Positions 26,542 to 35,528 are shown, counted from the stretch's first letter. The stretch is 59,338 bases of DNA from an uncultured Eubacteriales bacterium (GCA_934444365.1 CAKSCM010000012.1:1-59338), one strand, 5' to 3'. Made by a program: numbers and translations. Notes: generated by a model not told the origin, from the letters alone.

Positions 26542-27429
26542 TTGAAAAAACAACAGAACGCTGCCGAAAAACGGCGTTTCGGCGACCGTAAAGACGGCAA
26601 GTTGTTAAGAAACATCGATCCCATGCACTTTATTGTGCCCCTTATTTACCCCAACCGTTGTGATAACGAGGCGTATATTTCCGAAAAAATCGACACCGCT
26701 CCGATAAACGAGTGGCTAAAAAATAAAAATATGACCGAAACCGAGTTCCCCTACACTATGTTTCACGTCATAGTCGCCGCCCTTTTAAAGACCATTACCT
26801 TGCGCCCTAAAATGAACAGGTTCATTGCAAATAAAAATCTTTATCAGCGCAATGAGGTCTCGGCAGCCTTTGTGGTAAAAAAGCTTTTTTCCGATGACGG
26901 CGAAGAGGCCCTTGCCTTTGTCCACGCCGAAAGCAAAGACACTATCGAGTCGATACACCAAAAAATTTTCGATCAGATATCTCAGTGCCGGAGCGACAAA
27001 CTCGACTCCTCCTCCGACAGTATGGACACCCTCAACCGAATGCCCCGTCCGATATCAAAAACAGCCGTCGCCTTTATCCGTTTTCTCGACCGGCACGGCT
27101 GGTGCCCTAAAAGCCTTATTGAGACCGATCCTTATTATTCCTCGGTAGTCATTTCCAATCTCGGCTCGATAAAGCTTAAATGCGGCTATCATCATCTTAC
27201 AAACTGGGGCACGAATTCGCTGTTCTGCATTATCGGCGAAAAGAAAATGCGCCCCGAATACAAATCCGACTCAACCGTCGAAATGAGAGAAACGGTGGAC
27301 CTCGGACTGACAATAGACGAGCGCATAGCCGACGGCTACTACTATTCCAAAACCGTCCGTCTGTTAAAAAAGCTGCTTGAAAATCCTCAGCTGCTTGAAA
27401 AACCGCTTGATGAAAAGGTGGAGTATTAA
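26542..27429 (+). CDS. E2/CAT-like acyltransferase-fold protein
   Basis: This 295-residue protein resembles the catalytic domain of 2-oxo acid dehydrogenase E2 subunits and chloramphenicol acetyltransferases, but has no lipoyl or subunit-binding domain. The C-terminal part ends DLGLTIDERIADGYYYS, then KLLENP, the position of the E2 catalytic motif DHR-x2-DG. Here the catalytic His is replaced by Glu, so classic acyl transfer is unlikely or altered. The start is TTG at 26542 with GGGGG about 9 nt upstream. Its stop directly abuts the ATG of the acyl-CoA synthetase gene, so the two are coupled. Confidence 0.8.
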   Translation: MKKQQNAAEKRRFGDRKDGKLLRNIDPMHFIVPLIYPNRCDNEAYISEKIDTAPINEWLKNKNMTETEFPYTMFHVIVAALLKTITLRPKMNRFIANKNLYQRNEVSAAFVVKKLFSDDGEEALAFVHAESKDTIESIHQKIFDQISQCRSDKLDSSSDSMDTLNRMPRPISKTAVAFIRFLDRHGWCPKSLIETDPYYSSVVISNLGSIKLKCGYHHLTNWGTNSLFCIIGEKKMRPEYKSDSTVEMRETVDLGLTIDERIADGYYYSKTVRLLKKLLENPQLLEKPLDEKVEY

Positions 27430-29199
27430 ATGAGCGATACCACAACCGCACAAAACGCCGAAAATAAAACAGCGTCGCCAAAAACGCCGTGGATAAAAAA
27501 CCTCGGTGACGTTCCGGCGCATCTTGAATATTTTACCGGCTCGATGTTTGACGCCGTAAAGCAGATCGCCGACAAATATCCCGATAACGTAGCCTTTGAC
27601 TTCATGGGCAGATCCACTACCTACCGCCGCCTTATACGAAGAATCGAGCAGTGTGCAAAATCCCTTAAGGTTCTCGGTGTACGCGAGGGCGACGCCGTAA
27701 CCATAATGATGCCCAACTGTCCCCAGGCGCTTTTCATGTTCTATGCCGTAAACCTAATAGGCGGAATTGCAAATATGGTGCATCCGCTCTCGAGCGAAAA
27801 GGACATTGAGTTTTATCTAAACGAATCCAAAAGTGTTTCGGTAATCACCCTCGATCAGTTCTATCATAAAATAGAGGCCGTTCGCGAAAATACGGCGGTA
27901 GTAAACGTTATTATTGCGAGCATACGCGACGAGCTTTCGAAGCCGGTAAAGGCCGGATATATGCTCACCGAAGGGTATAAGATCAAAAAGATCCCGGCCG
28001 ATGCTCCGGTAATAAGATGGAATAAATTTTTACAGATAGGCAAATCCTGCTTCTGGAATTACAAGGTTGAGCGAAGCGGCGACGATCCGGCCGTTATACT
28101 TTATTCGGGCGGCACTACCGGCACCACAAAAGGTATACTGCTTACAAATCTTAACTTCAATGCCTTGCGCTCCCAGATAATCGCCACCAATCCGATGTTC
28201 CGCCCGGGCGACAGAATGCTTGCCGCAATGCCGCTTTTTCACGGCTTCGGACTCGGAGTTTGCATTCATTCCATGCTTGCAAACGGCGGCAGATGCATAC
28301 TTGTCCCCCGTTTTACCGCAAAGAGTTACGCAAAGCTTATAACCAAATACAAATGCAACTTCATTGCCGGAGTACCGACCCTTTATGAGGCACTGCTCCG
28401 TATCCCGAGCATGGAGCACGCCGATCTTTCCTCCCTTAAGGGAGTGTTCTCCGGCGGAGATTTGCTATCCGTTGAGCTAAAGAAGAAATTCGACAAATTC
28501 CTTTACGATCACAAATCGGTCGTACAGATACGGGAGGGCTACGGCACCACCGAGTGTGTTACGGCATCCTGTCTTACCCCGAGTCATATGTTCAAAGAGG
28601 GCAGTATAGGGCTTCCATTCCCCGATATGTACTACAAAATAGTTCGTCCGGGCACCGATTGGGAGCTGCCCTACGGTGAGGAGGGCGAAATACTGCTTGC
28701 CGGACCGACCGTAATGAAGGAATATATAAACAATCCCGAGGAAACCGCCGAAACCTTAAGACAACACAGCGACGGAGAAACATGGGTCTACACCGGCGAC
28801 CTCGGATATATGGACGAGGACGGCTTCATATATTTTAAAGGTCGCGCAAAACGGATGATAATTTCGTCCGGCTACAATATATATCCGGCCCAGCTTGAAA
28901 ACATTCTCGACGCACACGAGCTCATACAGATGAGCTGTGTTATCGGCGTTAAGGACTCATACAAAATGCAAAAGGTGAAGGCCTTTGTCATTTTAAGGCC
29001 GGGCATACCGAAAAATGAGCAGACAAAGCAGATCATTATGGACTACTGCCGCAAGAACATTGCGAAATATGCCATGCCGTACGAGATAGAATTCCGCGAC
29101 GATTTTCCCAAGACACTTGTCGGCAAGGTTGCCTACCGTGTGCTTGAGGAGCAGGAGGAAAATAAGGAAAAAACGGCAAACCGGCCGTACAAAAAATAA
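27430..29199 (+). CDS. AMP-dependent acyl-CoA synthetase
   Basis: This 589-residue ANL-superfamily enzyme should activate a carboxylic acid as acyl-AMP and then acyl-CoA. Visible motifs are the P-loop YSGGTTGTTKG near residue 223, GYGTTE, TGDLGYMDEDGFIYFKGRAKRMI, and the C-terminal catalytic Lys in KTLVGKVAYR. Length fits medium/long-chain or aryl acyl-CoA ligases; the acid is not known. It starts at 27430 immediately after the previous stop, with GGTGGAG upstream. Confidence 0.93.
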   Translation: MSDTTTAQNAENKTASPKTPWIKNLGDVPAHLEYFTGSMFDAVKQIADKYPDNVAFDFMGRSTTYRRLIRRIEQCAKSLKVLGVREGDAVTIMMPNCPQALFMFYAVNLIGGIANMVHPLSSEKDIEFYLNESKSVSVITLDQFYHKIEAVRENTAVVNVIIASIRDELSKPVKAGYMLTEGYKIKKIPADAPVIRWNKFLQIGKSCFWNYKVERSGDDPAVILYSGGTTGTTKGILLTNLNFNALRSQIIATNPMFRPGDRMLAAMPLFHGFGLGVCIHSMLANGGRCILVPRFTAKSYAKLITKYKCNFIAGVPTLYEALLRIPSMEHADLSSLKGVFSGGDLLSVELKKKFDKFLYDHKSVVQIREGYGTTECVTASCLTPSHMFKEGSIGLPFPDMYYKIVRPGTDWELPYGEEGEILLAGPTVMKEYINNPEETAETLRQHSDGETWVYTGDLGYMDEDGFIYFKGRAKRMIISSGYNIYPAQLENILDAHELIQMSCVIGVKDSYKMQKVKAFVILRPGIPKNEQTKQIIMDYCRKNIAKYAMPYEIEFRDDFPKTLVGKVAYRVLEEQEENKEKTANRPYKK

Positions 29200-29250
29200 G
29201 CAACAGCCAATAAACAATTAACGCTGAATGACATTAAGGAGTGATTTAAA

Positions 29251-29502
29251 ATGCAGGAATTCAAATTTGACACACAGCTGCTTATCGAGGGCGAGGACCT
29301 CGACGAGGATGTAATACACGATTATTTTATCGAAAATTTTAAGGGCGACTGTCTGCTCGCCGTCGGCGATGAGGAGCTTATAAAGATCCACTACCACACC
29401 AACGAGCCGTGGAAGGTTCTTGAATACTGCTCGACCCTCGGCGACATACACGACATCGTGGTCGAAAACATGGACCGTCAGGAGCGCGGATTAAAGGGGT
29501 AA
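29251..29502 (+). CDS. Stand-alone FakA/YloV-type domain protein
   Basis: This 83-residue protein matches the middle domain of fatty acid kinase FakA/YloV (DAK-type) proteins: FDTQLLIEG, then LLAVGDEELIKIHYHTN, then VLEYCSTLGDIHDIVVENMDRQ. The H-x-H-T-N motif, part of the metal/catalytic site in FakA, is kept, while the conserved Cys of the YCTEF segment is not (Asp here). No ATP-binding kinase domain is present. RBS AAGGAG lies 9 nt upstream. It follows an acyl-CoA synthetase by 51 nt, which suggests a role in fatty-acid handling; this is inference. Confidence 0.8.
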   Translation: MQEFKFDTQLLIEGEDLDEDVIHDYFIENFKGDCLLAVGDEELIKIHYHTNEPWKVLEYCSTLGDIHDIVVENMDRQERGLKG

Positions 29503-29615
29503 CCGCCTTTTATTATCGTCTGTTATTATACCGAATATTGTCTGCTATACGACCGTGCACCAAAAACACGAGAACGGGCCGATAAGCACCCCCCCGATAA
29601 CCGTAAATAAGCTAT

Positions 29616-29665
29616 AAAACTCAGCCGCCGTTTCGGTTTATTACCGAGTCGGCGGCTGAGTTTTT
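29616..29665. terminator. Strong bidirectional terminator
   Basis: A 15-bp GC-rich stem (AAAACTCAGCCGCCG with its complement) has an inner CGGT/ACCG pair and T-runs on both strands. It separates the acyl operon from the recombinase gene. Confidence 0.92.
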
Positions 29666-29678
29666 ATTTATTTTAAAT

Positions 29679-31097
29679 TTACATCTCAATACGGTAATAT
29701 ATATCGATATTATCCCCCGTTACTACCACCTTTTCTATCAGCTCCTCCACCGCACTTCTCTTCTCCTTAAAGGTCATATCCTCCCATGCCTCCTTTAACC
29801 CCTTGTACTTTTTGACGGCCGATACGGCGGTAGTGCGCTCCTTTTCCTCTTTTTCGAGCTCCTTTATCTTTGCCTGTGTTTTTTCAGTATTTTCCTTGAT
29901 TTCCTTAATGCTTTCGAGCAAAATCTCATCGCCGCTTTGCGAATAAAGCAGATACAGCCTTTTAAGTGAGGCATTAAGATCCCTCAGACGGTTTTTATGC
30001 AGCTCGATTAAATCGGGCGATTTCTCATCCGACCGATTATCCCCCGTAAACCTCATCGAAAACAAATTATCAAGCACCAGCCCCTCCACCTCATGTGCCC
30101 ACGGCCGTAAATTGGTGCAGTATGCGTCCTTTACAAGATACGCCTTGCTTTTTTGCTGCGAATAGCATATAAGCTTATATCCGGCATTTCCCCATTTCTG
30201 ATACCTCATCTTTGCTCCGCATTCGCCGCAGTAAACAAGTCCGCTTAAAAGATGCTCGGCCGTATATCGTCGGTTTTTGGAGCGCATACGCATTATCCCT
30301 GCTGTTTTTTCAAAAATTTCTTCGCTTATTATCGGCTCGTGAACTCCCTTATAAAGCTTCCCTCCGAAGGAAATATATCCTGCGTTAAGCGGACGGGAAA
30401 GAATATCGGTCACCCATTGCTCGTATTTAAGCCCCAGAATATCGGCAATTTTTTGCGGAGAATAACCGTTTAAGTAAAGCTCATACATCTGCCTGACCTT
30501 ATCGGCGTCGGCATTTTTTACAAGGGTTCCGCTTTTTTTGTCGTAATCATATCCGAACGGCACCTTACCTCCACCCGGCCACAAGCCCTTTTTAACCCTC
30601 TCCCTCATCCCCATTCGGGTCCTCTCATATATAGTTTCTCTTTCCAGCTGAGCGAAGGCGGAAAGAATACCCAGCATTGCCCGTCCTATCGGAGAGGAGG
30701 TATCAAAATTTTCCTCCATTGAGATAAAATCGACCGAATTCGGATTAAACACATCCTCAATAAGATAAAGGGTATCCTTCTGGCTTCGCGAAAGCCGGTC
30801 AAGCTTGTAAACAATAACATGGGTTATCTTGCCTGATTTTACGTCCTCAATAAGCCTGTACAGCTCCGGGCGCTCAATGTTGCTTCCGCTGTATGCGCCG
30901 TCAATATAAAATTCGTAATTTTTTATCCCCCTGGCAACGCAAAAAGCTTCAAGCCGCTCCTTTTGCGCCTCTATGGAATACCCCTCCTCGGCCTGCGCCT
31001 CGGTGGATACACGGACATACAAGGCAGCGCATATTTCCTTATCGCTTTCGGCCTTATTCTTGCCTCCCCGGCCGCTTTGCCGCATACCTTTTTTCAT
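29679..31097 (-). CDS. Large serine recombinase
   Basis: This 472-residue site-specific recombinase has a resolvase domain (catalytic Ser in YVRVSTEAQAEEGYS, followed by KLDRLSR and LSAFAQLERE), a Recombinase domain (about 190-290), a zinc ribbon (CGECGAKM and a later Cys pair) and a C-terminal coiled coil (about 375-440). This is the family of phage integrases, ICE integrases and the sporulation recombinase SpoIVCA. No other mobile-element genes surround it. RBS GGAGGAG lies about 6 nt upstream of the ATG. It could be a relic or a domesticated recombinase. Confidence 0.93.
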   Translation of the reverse strand: MKKGMRQSGRGGKNKAESDKEICAALYVRVSTEAQAEEGYSIEAQKERLEAFCVARGIKNYEFYIDGAYSGSNIERPELYRLIEDVKSGKITHVIVYKLDRLSRSQKDTLYLIEDVFNPNSVDFISMEENFDTSSPIGRAMLGILSAFAQLERETIYERTRMGMRERVKKGLWPGGGKVPFGYDYDKKSGTLVKNADADKVRQMYELYLNGYSPQKIADILGLKYEQWVTDILSRPLNAGYISFGGKLYKGVHEPIISEEIFEKTAGIMRMRSKNRRYTAEHLLSGLVYCGECGAKMRYQKWGNAGYKLICYSQQKSKAYLVKDAYCTNLRPWAHEVEGLVLDNLFSMRFTGDNRSDEKSPDLIELHKNRLRDLNASLKRLYLLYSQSGDEILLESIKEIKENTEKTQAKIKELEKEEKERTTAVSAVKKYKGLKEAWEDMTFKEKRSAVEELIEKVVVTGDNIDIYYRIEM

Positions 31098-31493
31098 CTT
31101 CTCCTCCTCTCTTATTTTAATGCTTTTTAAAATGAATTTCGTTATCGGTCTTTACCGAACTTGTCCGCCCTTTTATTCTCTGCTCTTACGCTGCTTTCCG
31201 CCTGTTTGGCCCGGGCCCCGGCGGCATATAATATTGAGTTTATTTTTCCGCTTGTTACATTTAGGTTTTTTACTCCCTTAGGGCTTATGCTGCCGTTTAC
31301 AAAAACGTTGTTCACTATCAAAAAATCAACTCCCTACCGATATTTTCGCCCCAAAACAAAAAAATAATCAAATATGATGCTTTAAGCATAACATGCTCAT
31401 CACAAAATTTATTTTATAAAACTCCCGCATAAAACAAGCTTTGCCGTAAACAATAATAAGGCTCAGAGTATTACAAAAAAGGGAGCCGTATAA
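31098..31493. other. Intergenic stretch between recombinase and spoVT
   Basis: No gene is supported. Near its right end GCATA (31427-31431) and CAATAATA (31451-31458) resemble a sigma-G type promoter, as expected for spoVT, but the spacing is about 1-2 nt too long and the call is weak. Confidence 0.35.
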
Positions 31494-32036
31494 ATGAAAG
31501 CAACTGGAATTGTCAGAAGAATAGATGACCTCGGCAGGGTAGTTATCCCTAAAGAAATACGCCGCACAATGCGTATCAGAGAGGGCGACCCGCTGGAGAT
31601 TTTTACAAGCAGCGACGGTGAAGTGGTTTTTAAAAAGTATTCGCCTATAGGCGAGCTTTCCGACTTTGCATCAACCTACGCCGATGTACTTTTCAAAGGC
31701 TCGTCGTTACAGGTTATAATTATCGACCGCGACGTGTGCGTTGCATGCGCCGGAATTCCGAAAAAAGAGGCGCTTGAGCGAAGATTAACCGTAAAAATGG
31801 ATGAGCTGCTCGAAAACCGTCAGAGTCATATAAGCCATCCCGGCGACGGAAAACAGCTTTACCCCGTCGAAGGGATCGACCGCACAGCCTGCGTTGCCAT
31901 TCCCATAATCGCCTCGGGAGACGTTGTGGGTGCGGTATGCTTTTTAACGCCCGAAACCGGAGCCGTCGCCTCAGACAGCGACGTAAAGCTGGCCAAAACC
32001 GCCGCGGCCTTTTTAGGCCGTCAAATGGAAGAGTAG
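31494..32036 (+). CDS. spoVT: Stage V sporulation protein T (SpoVT)
   Basis: This 180-residue regulator has the SpoVT layout: an AbrB-type swapped-hairpin DNA-binding domain (MKATGIVRRIDDLGRVVIPKEIRR) at 1-50 and a GAF-like domain at about 60-178. In Bacillus it controls forespore genes late in sporulation. Its presence shows that the organism carries endospore machinery. RBS GGGAG lies about 8 nt upstream. Confidence 0.95.
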   Translation: MKATGIVRRIDDLGRVVIPKEIRRTMRIREGDPLEIFTSSDGEVVFKKYSPIGELSDFASTYADVLFKGSSLQVIIIDRDVCVACAGIPKKEALERRLTVKMDELLENRQSHISHPGDGKQLYPVEGIDRTACVAIPIIASGDVVGAVCFLTPETGAVASDSDVKLAKTAAAFLGRQMEE

Positions 32037-32080
32037 TAAAAAAAGCAAAGCGGATAAGAAAAAGCATTTTCAAATTCCTT

Positions 32081-32132
32081 TACGGCAAGCCTTGGCGGAC
32101 TTAAAACGAAGCTTGCCGTATTCTTATTTTTT
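32081..32132 (+). terminator. spoVT terminator
   Basis: A 10-bp stem TACGGCAAGC/GCTTGCCGTA (32081-32090, 32111-32120) is followed by TTCTTATTTTTT. Confidence 0.8.
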
Positions 32133-32376
32133 AAGTTTTTCAGCTTTGTCATGAAAACTCCGTTTAAAAACAATGCCTTGTTATCGAAAAACGGCATAAG
32201 CATTAAAGCTTTTACATTTCTCTGTCTGTCCCCATGAAAAGACAACAACCCGACGAACCGGTCAAAAACGGCTTTTACTAATTCCTCAGTTTCAAAAAAA
32301 CGGAAATATAATAAACAGCGATTAAGCCGCGATATAAAAACGTGAAAAAAATCAATAAATATTTTTTCACTTATTG

Positions 32377-32405
32377 TTGACAAACATATGTAGATATGTT
32401 ATTAT
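32377..32405 (+). promoter_or_regulatory. Promoter with palindromic spacer
   Basis: TTGACA (32377-32382), a 17-nt spacer and TATTAT (32400-32405) make a strong promoter. The spacer carries AACATAT-GTAG-ATATGTT (32383-32400), a perfect 7-bp inverted repeat that could be a repressor operator. No convincing coding sequence follows. Confidence 0.7.
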
Positions 32406-32411
32406 TAGCCC

Positions 32412-32735
32412 AGCGATGCGGAACACAAGTTCACCTTTTGTGTATCCGCATGCATTGTATCCGTTGAATTTTATTCTAAAATCACCGGTCGGCCGGCTGA
32501 CAGTATTTTTAAGTCTTTACCCGTTTTATCACCGACACGACCTTTATTTTATCCTATTGTCACTTTTGCGATTTAAATCAAAAAAATGCGCCGTGCAAAA
32601 ATCTCCGTTATTAATTCCTATCATTTCTAAAAGCGGATACAACCAAACACTCCACCCTTCCGTGCCGATTATCGTAACCCGGCGCCCGGACGTGGGCTCT
32701 GCAATGCCTTTTTGGTGTTGCAGAGTTTTTATTTT
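32412..32735 (+). ncRNA. Candidate noncoding RNA of about 325 nt, class unknown
   Basis: A strong promoter (32377-32405) and an intrinsic terminator (CTCTGCAA/TTGCAGAG at 32697-32725 with TTTTTATTTT) bracket a stretch with no convincing reading frame. The only long plus-strand frame runs through the terminator and lacks a ribosome binding site. Near the 5' end a bulged stem pairs ATGCGGA-ACACAA with TTGTGT-A-TCCGCAT. I do not see RNase P, tmRNA, SRP or 6S motifs. The remaining part of the 32037-32898 gap holds the spoVT terminator, an AT-rich hairpin at 32342-32370 and the next promoter. Confidence 0.4.
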
Positions 32736-32817
32736 GTCAATTTTTAAGAACGGCAAAGGGTGCGAACGCTTCTTCGTCATCGATTTTAAAGAAAAAATCG
32801 ATATAAACAATAATCGG

Positions 32818-32846
32818 TTGAAAAATCTTTAAATTTGTCATATAAT
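32818..32846 (+). promoter_or_regulatory. Promoter of the glycosyltransferase gene
   Basis: TTGAAA (32818-32823), a 17-nt spacer and TATAAT (32841-32846). Confidence 0.8.
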
Positions 32847-32898
32847 AGGTTAAACACTACAATACCAACGCAGATTTTAATTAAAAGGACGGGTAAAA

Positions 32899-34011
32899 AT
32901 GAAGGTAGTGGTGCTTACTTGCAGCACGGGACAGGGCCACAATTCTGCTGCAGCCGCCATTTCAGAGGTTTTTTCCGCACGCGGACATGATTGCAGCGTT
33001 GTTGACGCAATGAGCTTCGGCACCAAAAATACATCGAAGGTGGTAAGCGGTACATATATAAACATGGCCGTAAGGACGCCCCGTGCGTTTGGCGGGATAT
33101 ACAAAGCCGGAAAAGCGGTCAGCGCAATATCCCACCACTCTCCCGTTTATTTCGCCAATACGTTTTATGCCAAACGCCTGTACAGCTATATTTTAAAGGA
33201 ACATATCGATGCTGTTGTTTGCACCCATCTGTTCCCTTTGGAAGCCCTTACATTCTTACGGCGAAAGGGCTTGCCGCTCGATTTTTTCGCTGTATGCACC
33301 GATTACACCTGTATACCCTTCTGGCCGGAAATAAGGCCCGATTTAAACTTTACTCCTCATTCTGATTTAACCGACGAAATGATCACCTGTAAAGTCCCTG
33401 CCGACACGATTGTCCCGACCGGCATTCCCGTATCAAGACGTTTTTGCGAAAAAACCGAAAAGCATGAAGCGAGGAGACTGCTCGGCCTGCCGGATGATGC
33501 CGTGACATATCTTGTAATGACCGGAAGCATGGGATTCGGCAGCATTACCGACATGGCAGCCGAGCTTTTAAAAAACAACGGACAAAACACAAGGGTCATT
33601 GTAATAGCCGGCAGGAACGAGGCTTTGTCAAAAGCTATAGATGAAAAATTCGGCTCGGACGAAAGGGTCGTACGGGTCGGCTTTACAAACCGTATTCCCC
33701 TTTATATGGATGCGAGCGACGTTCTGCTTTCAAAGCCCGGCGGACTTTCAAGCACCGAAGCCGCCGTAAAAAACATACCTCTTATACATACGATGCCCAT
33801 TCCCGGGTGCGAGACTAAAAATGCCGAATTCTTCAGCAGCATGAATATGTCGATAACCGCATTTTCTCCCGTCTCCGCCGCCGAAAAGGCGACCGATCTT
33901 GCATTAAACCCCGAGCTTATGGAGAAAATGATCAAGGCGCAAAAAAGCATCATCAATCCGAATGCAGCCGATGATATATGCATCAATATAGAAAAATATC
34001 TTAAAATCTGA
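32899..34011 (+). CDS. Diacylglycerol glycosyltransferase (MGDG synthase/UgtP-like, GT28)
   Basis: This 370-residue protein matches the MGDG-synthase/processive diacylglycerol glucosyltransferase family. The N-terminal domain starts VVVLTCSTGQGHNSAAAAI, where the G-x-GH-x-SAA motif binds lipid acceptor and membrane. The C-terminal GT-B domain shows TGSMGFG and SKPGGLSSTEA, the UDP-sugar binding region. It should add sugars to diacylglycerol at the inner membrane face for glycolipid or lipoteichoic anchor synthesis. It is followed by a PlsY-like gene, in line with a membrane-lipid operon. Confidence 0.9.
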   Translation: MKVVVLTCSTGQGHNSAAAAISEVFSARGHDCSVVDAMSFGTKNTSKVVSGTYINMAVRTPRAFGGIYKAGKAVSAISHHSPVYFANTFYAKRLYSYILKEHIDAVVCTHLFPLEALTFLRRKGLPLDFFAVCTDYTCIPFWPEIRPDLNFTPHSDLTDEMITCKVPADTIVPTGIPVSRRFCEKTEKHEARRLLGLPDDAVTYLVMTGSMGFGSITDMAAELLKNNGQNTRVIVIAGRNEALSKAIDEKFGSDERVVRVGFTNRIPLYMDASDVLLSKPGGLSSTEAAVKNIPLIHTMPIPGCETKNAEFFSSMNMSITAFSPVSAAEKATDLALNPELMEKMIKAQKSIINPNAADDICINIEKYLKI

Positions 34012-34104
34012 TATCTTACCGCGCCGGCGGGGATATCTACTACTCATGCCGGCGAACCTAAAGCATAGGCTAAAATCGGCAAAGCAATCAAAAAGGAGAT
34101 AAAA

Positions 34105-34749
34105 ATGATTTTGAAATATGTGGCCGCGATAGTACTCGGTTATCTACTCGGCAGCATACTCTTCAGCTATGATCTTCCCAAGCTTTTAAGACATACCGAC
34201 ATAACCCTTAATTCCGACGACAAAAATCCCGGCGCGGCAAACGCCTTTAAAAACGCCGGAATTCCGATAGGTATACTTTGCCTTATATGTGATATGTTCA
34301 AAGGCTTTGCCCCGGTATTTGTCGCCTCGCGGTACATCGATGTAAACAGTCTGATGTTTTCGCTTGTGATGCTGGCTCCGGTTTTGGGACATGCGACGGC
34401 TCCCTTTCACAAAACCATAGGAGGAAAAGCGATTGCCGTATCCTTCGGTGTGCTGCTCGGTGTATTCCCTTCAAGCAAGGCCGTAATTGCACTGGCCTTC
34501 TGGTATATATTATTTGCGGCGGTTTTCCGTATACGCCCGAATTCAAAATGCAGTATAATCACCTATACGATGTTTTCGTTCACCATGCTTTGCGGCACGT
34601 TTTTCCTCGGCGATCTTCAGTATACGGTCGGCTGCCTGCTTATTTCGGCCGTGGTAATATACCGGCATGCCGTCTCCGGAATGGATAAAAACGCCTTAAG
34701 GGAGGAAGGCTTTGAGGATTCCGACGAGGACGTAAAGGTCTCGGTTTAG
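34105..34749 (+). CDS. PlsY-family glycerol-3-phosphate acyltransferase
   Basis: This 214-residue membrane protein has about five helices and three motifs that correspond to PlsY: GSILFSYDLPKLL, NPGAANAFKNAG, and GGKAIAVSFGVLLG. PlsY acylates glycerol-3-phosphate using acyl-phosphate to start phospholipid synthesis. The motifs deviate from canonical PlsY (GSIPF, GSGN-GATN, GGKGVAT), so this may be a paralogue with changed specificity. RBS AAGGAG lies about 8 nt upstream. Confidence 0.82.
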   Translation: MILKYVAAIVLGYLLGSILFSYDLPKLLRHTDITLNSDDKNPGAANAFKNAGIPIGILCLICDMFKGFAPVFVASRYIDVNSLMFSLVMLAPVLGHATAPFHKTIGGKAIAVSFGVLLGVFPSSKAVIALAFWYILFAAVFRIRPNSKCSIITYTMFSFTMLCGTFFLGDLQYTVGCLLISAVVIYRHAVSGMDKNALREEGFEDSDEDVKVSV

Positions 34750-35142
34750 AATAAAAAAGCTTTTCCTTTTAAGCGCTTTTTCACGCCGCAGTTACGATTT
34801 TTAGTTCACTAAGTCGTACTTATAAAAACTTAAAAAAGCCGGTATGATTTCATGCCGGCCTTAAATTTTAAATATTGTAGTAAAGTGCTATTCGAAAAGA
34901 CTGATCTTACCGAAAAATTCTTGTTCGGGGGATTTTTCTCGCGCCAATCAGGGGTATATTTATCGTTATAGTCCGAAACGCTTAATTAACTTACAACAGC
35001 TGTACCGCTGCTCATGTTGAACCGCTTTATAAACATATAATTCGCATAATACAGCGCAAAAAAAGACAGCATTTCGCCAAGATCATTACATACAAACGGT
35101 AATTAACCTAAAAAACAAGCCAAATATTTTTCAAAAAAAATA
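34750..35142. other. Intergenic stretch with one hairpin
   Basis: No gene is visible. GCCGGTATGA/TCATGCCGGC at 34838-34859 is preceded by an A-run, giving a T-run on the minus strand, and is followed by CTTAAATTTT on the plus strand; it probably ends the plsY transcript. Confidence 0.6.
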
Positions 35143-35172
35143 TTGACACAAGCATAACACATGTGCTATAAT
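35143..35172 (+). promoter_or_regulatory. tRNA operon promoter
   Basis: TTGACA (35143-35148), an 18-nt spacer and TATAAT (35167-35172), 25 nt upstream of tRNA-Gly. Confidence 0.9.
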
Positions 35173-35196
35173 CGTTCTTGTCGTTTGAGACACCGT

Positions 35197-35270
35197 GCGG
35201 GTGTAGTTCAATGGTAGAACACCAGCCTTCCAAGCTGGATACGTGGGTTCGATTCCCATCACCCGCTCCA
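35197..35270 (+). tRNA. tRNA-Gly(TCC)
   Basis: The 74-nt cloverleaf has acceptor GCGGGTG/CACCCGC, anticodon stem CCAGC/GCTGG with loop CTTCCAA (anticodon TCC), T-loop TTCGATT and an encoded CCA. Confidence 0.97.
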
Positions 35271-35371
35271 TAATTTTTTTCGGTGAATGATGAAAGCTTT
35301 GAAATGACTGATGCATTTTCGGTTTTTCATTGTTCATTTTTTTAAATTCAGGTAAAAATTCAACGATATAT

Positions 35372-35448
<77 letters not shown>

Positions 35449-35450
35449 AA

Positions 35451-35499
35451 AAACAAACGGCGATTTTCGACAAGAAGATCGCCGTTTGTTTTGTTTTTT
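35451..35499 (+). terminator. tRNA operon terminator
   Basis: A 14-bp stem AAACAAACGGCGAT/ATCGCCGTTTGTTT is followed by TGTTTTTT. Confidence 0.9.
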
Positions 35500-35528
35500 A
35501 TCTTATAAAAACTATTAAGGTTTCAGGC

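Noticed and set aside
29679..31097. skin-type element with spoIVCA
   Set aside because: No sigK fragment or phage-like genes are seen on either side, so the recombinase is reported without that claim.
32021..32383. 120-codon minus frame after spoVT
   Set aside because: It runs across the spoVT terminator, has no ribosome binding site and no recognisable domain.
32374..32832. 152-codon plus frame
   Set aside because: It begins within the promoter at 32377-32405 and reads through the terminator at 32697-32735.
35131..35337. 68-codon minus frame reading ERVMGIEPTYPAWKAGVLPLN
   Set aside because: It is the antisense of tRNA-Gly, a well-known source of false protein annotations.
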